Position numbers and translations under genes: made by a program. Of a stretch of DNA of 64,000 bases, positions 56,038-64,000 are shown piece after piece (the stretch's first letter is position 1; each line of letters opens with the position of its first letter). Location: contig NZ_SADE01000003.1 of assembly GCF_004005845.1 (NCBI RefSeq), positions 1 to 64,000 on the forward strand. The letters are read 5' to 3'. The notes beneath the pieces were generated by a model that was not told the DNA's origin, did not search any database, and worked only from the letters and a program-made list of their open reading frames with translations. The DNA comes from Hwanghaeella grinnelliae. GTDB lineage: Bacteria > Pseudomonadota > Alphaproteobacteria > UBA8366 > Aestuariispiraceae.

Positions 56038-57018
56038 GTGCGGGGCGATATGCTTGACGGTCTTAGTGAAAACGTCGGTACGGTAGGAAAGTCATCCGGG
56101 CATTCCAGTATCGGAATATCGTTCCAGCAAACGATAAAATCATCGATTTCCTGCCGCGGTGTCGGCCTTCATTCGGGAGCGCCCGTTTCGATGGTCCTGC
56201 ACCCCGCACCGGCAGGTCATGGCGTGGTTTTTCGCCGCACCGACTTGGAAGATGGCAGCAATGAGATCCCGGCGCGCTACGACGCGGTCACAAACACCAC
56301 CCTCTGCAGCACGATCGCGAACGATGCGGGCGCGTCGGTTGCAACGATTGAGCATTTGATGTCCGCCATCGCCGGTTTGGGCGTGGACAACCTGTTGGTC
56401 GAACTCGACGGCCCGGAAGTTCCGGTCATGGATGGCAGCGCAGAGCCGTTCGCGTTCCTGCTGGAATGCGCGGGTATCGCCGGGCAGGAAACGCCCCGTA
56501 AGGCGGTCCGTATCCTGCGTGACGTGACAGTCACCCATGGCGGCAGCACCGTGACGATATCTCCGGCCGACGAATTCATCGTTGAAATGGTCATCGATTT
56601 CGATTCTGCGGCAATCGGGCGTCAAAACCTTGCCGTACAGGTTTCGCCGGAATTGTTCCGCAACGATATCGCCAAGGCGCGCACATTTGGCTTCCTGCAC
56701 GAAGTCGAAGCGATGCGCAAAGCCGGGCTGGGCCGCGGCGGCAGTCTGGAAAATGCTGTTGTGATCGATGGTGATCGCGTCATGAATGACGAAGGGCTGC
56801 GCTTCACGGACGAATTCGTACGTCACAAGATCCTGGATTGCATCGGTGACCTGGCGCTGGCCGGTTATCCGATCATGGGTCATGTGGTCGCCGAAAAGGC
56901 CGGACATGCCCTGAACAACAAGCTGTTGCGCGCGGTTTTCGCCGACCCCGCGAATTGGGAAGTCGTTGATGTCGATATCCTGCCGGTTGGCGGTGCCTTT
57001 CTGACCGCGGCTGAGTAA
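56038..57018 (+). CDS. lpxC: UDP-3-O-acyl-N-acetylglucosamine deacetylase
   Basis: Protein of 326 aa. Zinc and catalytic motifs: TIEHLMSAIAGLGVDN (His106), FVRHKILDCIGDLALAG (His and Asp) and AGHALNN. It performs the committed step of lipid A synthesis. The start is either GTG at 56038 (GAGAG about 10 bases upstream) or ATG at 56050; either gives about 20 residues more than E. coli LpxC before GVGLH. Own promoter is likely given the terminator upstream. Confidence 0.96.
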   Translation: MRGDMLDGLSENVGTVGKSSGHSSIGISFQQTIKSSISCRGVGLHSGAPVSMVLHPAPAGHGVVFRRTDLEDGSNEIPARYDAVTNTTLCSTIANDAGASVATIEHLMSAIAGLGVDNLLVELDGPEVPVMDGSAEPFAFLLECAGIAGQETPRKAVRILRDVTVTHGGSTVTISPADEFIVEMVIDFDSAAIGRQNLAVQVSPELFRNDIAKARTFGFLHEVEAMRKAGLGRGGSLENAVVIDGDRVMNDEGLRFTDEFVRHKILDCIGDLALAGYPIMGHVVAEKAGHALNNKLLRAVFADPANWEVVDVDILPVGGAFLTAAE

Positions 57019-57026
57019 TCTTCCCC

Positions 57027-57048
57027 TAAATCCCTCCACTTGGATTTA
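57027..57048. other. Inverted repeat after lpxC
   Basis: TAAATCC and GGATTTA form a perfect 7-bp inverted repeat around CTCCACTT, 8 bases beyond the lpxC stop. There is no T-tract; it may be a weak terminator or mRNA-end structure. Confidence 0.3.
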
Positions 57049-57060
57049 TGCCGAATTCCG

Positions 57061-57082
57061 CTTATACCGTTCGCGGTATAAG
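57061..57082. other. UUCG-loop hairpin before bamD
   Basis: CTTATACCG and CGGTATAAG form a perfect 9-bp stem closed by the stable tetraloop TTCG. It lies 55 bases before the bamD start, just after the inverted repeat at 57027, with no T-tract. Confidence 0.45.
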
Positions 57083-57137
57083 GCGCGCTTGACCGTGAGT
57101 GTTGACGGCAGGGGTGTGACCGTATCTATCTTTTCAG

Positions 57138-57968
57138 ATGCAGATGTGCAGCATGAAACTTTCCGGACGCTTTGGGATTGTCGCAGCCACAGGCCTTTTG
57201 GTTTTGGGCATTCTTTCCGGCTGTTCCGACGACGAAGCCATCCCCTATGTGGAGCGCCCGCCGGAAGAGCTTTATAATACGGCGCTTGATGCGCTCGCAG
57301 CGGAAGACTTTGAAGTCGCGTCGCAGAACTTCGAGGAAGTCGACCGGCAGCATCCCTACTCTATCTGGGCGACGAAGGCGCAGCTAATGGCGGCCTATGT
57401 CTATTACCTGGATGACGAGTACGACGAAGCGGTCATTGCGCTGGAACGCTTCATTGACCTGCATCCGGGCAGTCCCGACGCAGCCTACGCATATTATCTG
57501 CGCGCCATCAGTTACTACGAGCAAATCGTCGACGTCGGCCGCGATCAAAAGATCACGCGCCTCGCGCTGGATTCGCTGCGGGAAGTCGCCCGGCGCTTCC
57601 CAGGAACCGCGTATTCGCGCGACGCCGAGTTGAAGATCGACCTGACGCTGGACCATCTGGCCGGCAAGGAAATGGAAATCGGCCGTTTCTATCAGAACAG
57701 GGGTGAACTGCTGGCCGCGATCAACCGCTACAAGGTGGTGATAGACCAATTCCAGACGACAACCCATGTGCCCGAAGCCCTGCACCGGGTCGTCGAATGC
57801 TATCTGATGCTCGGCGTTACCGATGAGGCACAAACCGCGGGTGCCGTTCTCGGCTATAACTATCCGGGCAGTGAGTGGTACGCTGATAGCTTCACCCTTC
57901 TGGAGGGGCGTTCGCTCGCCCAGTCAGATAAAGGCTGGTTCTCCTCCCTATGGTCATGGGCATTCTGA
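57138..57968 (+). CDS. bamD: Outer-membrane assembly lipoprotein BamD
   Basis: Protein of 276 aa. A signal peptide ends in the lipobox LSGC (Cys29), so it is a lipoprotein. TPR units follow: PEELYNTALDALAAEDFEVA, then HPYSIWATKAQLMAAYV and HVPEALHRVVECYLMLG. BamD works with BamA in folding outer-membrane beta-barrels. ATG 57138 or ATG 57153 could be the start. It precedes recN by 16 bases. Confidence 0.95.
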   Translation: MQMCSMKLSGRFGIVAATGLLVLGILSGCSDDEAIPYVERPPEELYNTALDALAAEDFEVASQNFEEVDRQHPYSIWATKAQLMAAYVYYLDDEYDEAVIALERFIDLHPGSPDAAYAYYLRAISYYEQIVDVGRDQKITRLALDSLREVARRFPGTAYSRDAELKIDLTLDHLAGKEMEIGRFYQNRGELLAAINRYKVVIDQFQTTTHVPEALHRVVECYLMLGVTDEAQTAGAVLGYNYPGSEWYADSFTLLEGRSLAQSDKGWFSSLWSWAF

Positions 57969-57984
57969 CCGCTCGAAGGCACCC

Positions 57985-61769
<3,785 letters not shown>

Positions 61770-61835
61770 CCCGCTAGGGTACATTTAGGCCTTCCCAAAG
61801 AAACAAACCCGGCAAAGCTGGGCACAGAACGGGGA

Positions 61836-61850
61836 TTAACCCGGGATTAA
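61836..61850. promoter_or_regulatory. CtrA-type binding box
   Basis: TTAA-CCCGGGA-TTAA with a following C matches the TTAA-N7-TTAAC consensus of the alphaproteobacterial cell-cycle regulator CtrA. The core GGGATTAACC is also a tandem repeat with 11-bp period. It lies 116 bases before the subtilisin-like gene start. Confidence 0.65.
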
Positions 61851-61965
61851 CCAAGTTTAGGTGAGAGTCCCCCAGAGGTTCTTCTGACAACCGAAAAACA
61901 CCCGTGATGCGTGTATGCTATGCGAGTGTATCTGTTGTGATGTCTTGTGGAGGGGATGAATAGCG

Positions 61966-63300
61966 ATGTCGGACTGGGGGCGATACGTGTTTCGCGCGGT
62001 CACGGCGGCGGTATTCGTTTTCACTCTGGCATTGTCCTCGTTCGCCTCGTCTGCATGGGCGCAAGACAATCTGGGGGATCCTCCGTCTCCATCCTGGCGA
62101 ATTCTGAAACGCGACGCTGAGGGCAGGCCCATCATTCTGGATAAGGGGACCGGTCGGGAACTGGAGGTCGAAAAGACCGAAACGCCGGATGCGACGCCCC
62201 CCAGCGAAAGCGAAATAAACAAAATCAGTCCCAGCAATCTGATGCGGGGACAATTGCTTCTGGTGAATCCGGCCCGAAACATCCGGGCACAACTTGAAAA
62301 CGACGGCTTCAGGATCCTGGAAGAAATGCGGCTGCACGCAATGGGCGCTGAAGTATGGCGCGTCAGCATCCCGCCAAGCATGAGCGAAAAAGGCGCCCTC
62401 CGAAAACTTAAGAAGGACTTCCCGGACCTACTCGTCGATACGAACCAGACATTCGACCTGTCCGCCGGGCGTTTCGGCCCGGATTTTTCCCGGGGTTTTG
62501 TCGGCTGGGGTCCCGTCTCGCCGGGCTGCGGCGCGGGTATGAGGATCGGTATGATCGACGGCGCCGTCGATATCAATACGCCTCCACTTCGCAAACAACG
62601 TGTCTCTTACGAAGGTTTCAACGCCAAGGATCGCAAGCCCGCTGGGGAGGCGCATGGAACCGCGGTCGCTTCGATGTTGGTCGGACGGCCAGCCGATGCT
62701 GATAAGAATATAGGCGGCTTGTTACCCGGTGCCTCCCTCTACGCAGCCGGTATTTTCGAGATGCGCGGCGGCAAGGAGGTCGGAAACCTCGGCAATATGC
62801 TGAAAGCGGCGGATTGGCTGCTCAAGAACCGCATCAGCGTCATCAACATGTCCATCGCCGGTGGCGGCAATGGCGTGATGACCTTCGTATTGAACAAGTT
62901 GCTGGAAGAGGGTGTCGTCGTGGTCGCCGCCGCGGGAAACAATGGCCCCCGTGCCGAACCTGCCTGGCCGGCCGCCCACCCGAAGGTGATCGCGGTGACC
63001 GCCATCGACAATCAGTTGAACATCTACGAACAGGCGAACCAAGGGGCTTATGTGGACTTTTCCGCGCCGGGCGTGAACCTTGTAACCACGGTACCGGATG
63101 GGTTGAAGCTGCAGAGCGGCACATCATTCGCGTCGCCCTTCATCACAGCCATGGTCGCCATTCATCTTGATGCGGGTTTCCCGACCGACCCCGATCAATT
63201 GCGCGCCAGCCTTAGACGGTACACAAAGGATCTTGGCCAAAGCGGCAAGGACGATGCTTTCGGATGGGGCTTGGTCCGATTGAAACCGACCTGCCGGTAA
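61966..63300 (+). CDS. Secreted subtilisin-like (S8) serine protease
   Basis: Protein of 444 aa. The signal peptide spans about residues 1-32 (SSAWAQ). A pro-domain of about 150 residues precedes the S8 catalytic domain: Asp198 (GMIDGAVD), His230 (EAHGTAVAS), oxyanion Asn325 (AAAGNNG) and Ser387 (SGTSFASPF). All triad residues are present, so it is likely active in the periplasm or outside. Substrates are unknown. A CtrA-type box lies upstream. It converges with the M24 peptidase gene. Confidence 0.93.
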   Translation: MSDWGRYVFRAVTAAVFVFTLALSSFASSAWAQDNLGDPPSPSWRILKRDAEGRPIILDKGTGRELEVEKTETPDATPPSESEINKISPSNLMRGQLLLVNPARNIRAQLENDGFRILEEMRLHAMGAEVWRVSIPPSMSEKGALRKLKKDFPDLLVDTNQTFDLSAGRFGPDFSRGFVGWGPVSPGCGAGMRIGMIDGAVDINTPPLRKQRVSYEGFNAKDRKPAGEAHGTAVASMLVGRPADADKNIGGLLPGASLYAAGIFEMRGGKEVGNLGNMLKAADWLLKNRISVINMSIAGGGNGVMTFVLNKLLEEGVVVVAAAGNNGPRAEPAWPAAHPKVIAVTAIDNQLNIYEQANQGAYVDFSAPGVNLVTTVPDGLKLQSGTSFASPFITAMVAIHLDAGFPTDPDQLRASLRRYTKDLGQSGKDDAFGWGLVRLKPTCR

Positions 63301-63321
63301 GACGGCACCATCGGTTCGGCG

Positions 63322-64000
63322 TCAGATCGGCCGGGTGGCATTCTCCAACCAAGCCACCGCCTTGGCGTCATCCATCAATTGGGGAGCGACCTTGCGGCGA
63401 ACCTCCGCATGATAGTCATTCAACCAAGCCCGTTCGCTTTCCGTCATCAACGAGACCTCGACCAAATTCAAATCTATCGGTGCGAATGTGATCGTCTCAA
63501 AACCGAGTAACGGTTTTTCTCCCAACCCCTGCCCTTCCAACTCCGTCACCACGACGAGATTCTCGATCCGGATCCCGTATTCCCCGGTCTTATAGAAACC
63601 GGGTTCGTTCGACAGGATCATCCCGGGCTGGAGGGATACGCCGCCGACGCCCTTCGATATCCGTTGCGGTCCTTCATGAACATTCAAATAACTGCCGACG
63701 CCATGGCCCGTTCCGTGATCAAAATCCAGGCCCACCGACCATAGGAACTGCCGTGCGAAACCATCCAACTGACCGCCATTAACGCCCGCCGGAAAGCGCG
63801 CCGTTGCGATGGCGATATGGCCTTTCAGCACACGCGTGAATCGATCCTTCATCTCAGCGGTCGGCTCGCCGATTGCTATTGTGCGCGTGATATCCGTCGT
63901 GCCGTCCAGATACTGCCCACCGGAATCAACGAGATAGAGTTCTCCCGGACGCAACGGGCGGTCGGTTTCCTCCGTCACGCGGTAATGCACAATCGCCCCA
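63322..64000 (-). CDS. M24 family aminopeptidase P (C-terminal part, cut by window edge)
   Basis: At least 226 residues of the C-terminal catalytic domain. Metal ligands: the two Asp in DSGGQYLDGTTDITRT, His in GLDFDHGTGHGVG, Glu in SNEPGFYKTGEYGIRIEN and a later Glu. The pita-bread fold is complete from the first Asp. The frame runs off the right edge at 64000, so the N-terminal domain is outside. Xaa-Pro aminopeptidases remove N-terminal residues before proline. Confidence 0.94.
   Translation of the reverse strand, partial: GAIVHYRVTEETDRPLRPGELYLVDSGGQYLDGTTDITRTIAIGEPTAEMKDRFTRVLKGHIAIATARFPAGVNGGQLDGFARQFLWSVGLDFDHGTGHGVGSYLNVHEGPQRISKGVGGVSLQPGMILSNEPGFYKTGEYGIRIENLVVVTELEGQGLGEKPLLGFETITFAPIDLNLVEVSLMTESERAWLNDYHAEVRRKVAPQLMDDAKAVAWLENATRPI

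Overview
The window reads as one contiguous piece of an alphaproteobacterial chromosome, most likely Rhodospirillales-like. The GC content is roughly 60% by eye. Supporting signs are the lpxC gene next to ftsZ, a long-linker FtsZ ending in the alphaproteobacterial-style tail, a TTAA-N7-TTAA CtrA-type box, an MttB-family methyltransferase, and a radA-cvpA-purF block. I see no insertion sequence, prophage, CRISPR array or rRNA gene.

Layout, left part (1-36 kb). The window opens inside tuf (minus strand), preceded by tRNA-Gly and tRNA-Tyr. Then come rlmB, a secreted hypothetical protein, tRNA-Thr, and a fused APH-like/P-loop kinase. A sensory block at 4.2-12.1 kb holds an amino-acid-type solute-binding protein, a compact kinase / LuxP-like binding protein / kinase unit, a CigR-like secreted protein and a CHASE4 histidine kinase. 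Housekeeping and metabolic genes follow: SDR, purF, cvpA, radA, pirin, flavodoxin-like, TPR, cupin, SDR, zinc alcohol dehydrogenase, an atypical enolase-superfamily protein, DUF4197 and a class II aldolase. After these come a multi-PAS histidine kinase, an MBL hydrolase, cytochrome c, a class III adenylate/guanylate cyclase, an HtrA-like protein that has lost its catalytic triad, an MttB-like methyltransferase, mtnA, and a MarR-MFS pair.

Right part (36-64 kb). A complete division/cell-wall (dcw) cluster runs without interruption on the plus strand: mraZ-rsmH-ftsL-ftsI-murE-murF-mraY-murD-ftsW-murG-murC-murB-ddl-ftsQ-ftsA-ftsZ. Most junctions overlap by 1-13 bases. It is preceded by a triple MraZ operator and closed by a strong intrinsic terminator. 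lpxC, bamD, recN and ligA follow, then a secreted subtilisin-like protease behind a CtrA box, and the 3' part of an M24 aminopeptidase gene.

How it works together: the dcw cluster makes the UDP-MurNAc-pentapeptide, lipid I/II and the divisome core. lpxC and bamD add outer-membrane lipid A synthesis and beta-barrel assembly. The left part is rich in signalling: four histidine kinases, two binding proteins and a cyclase, with no response regulator in the window. The most unusual items are the kinase-LuxP-like-kinase unit, the triad-less HtrA homologue, a sharp AT-rich rare-codon tail on murB, and the enolase-superfamily protein lacking several canonical catalytic residues.
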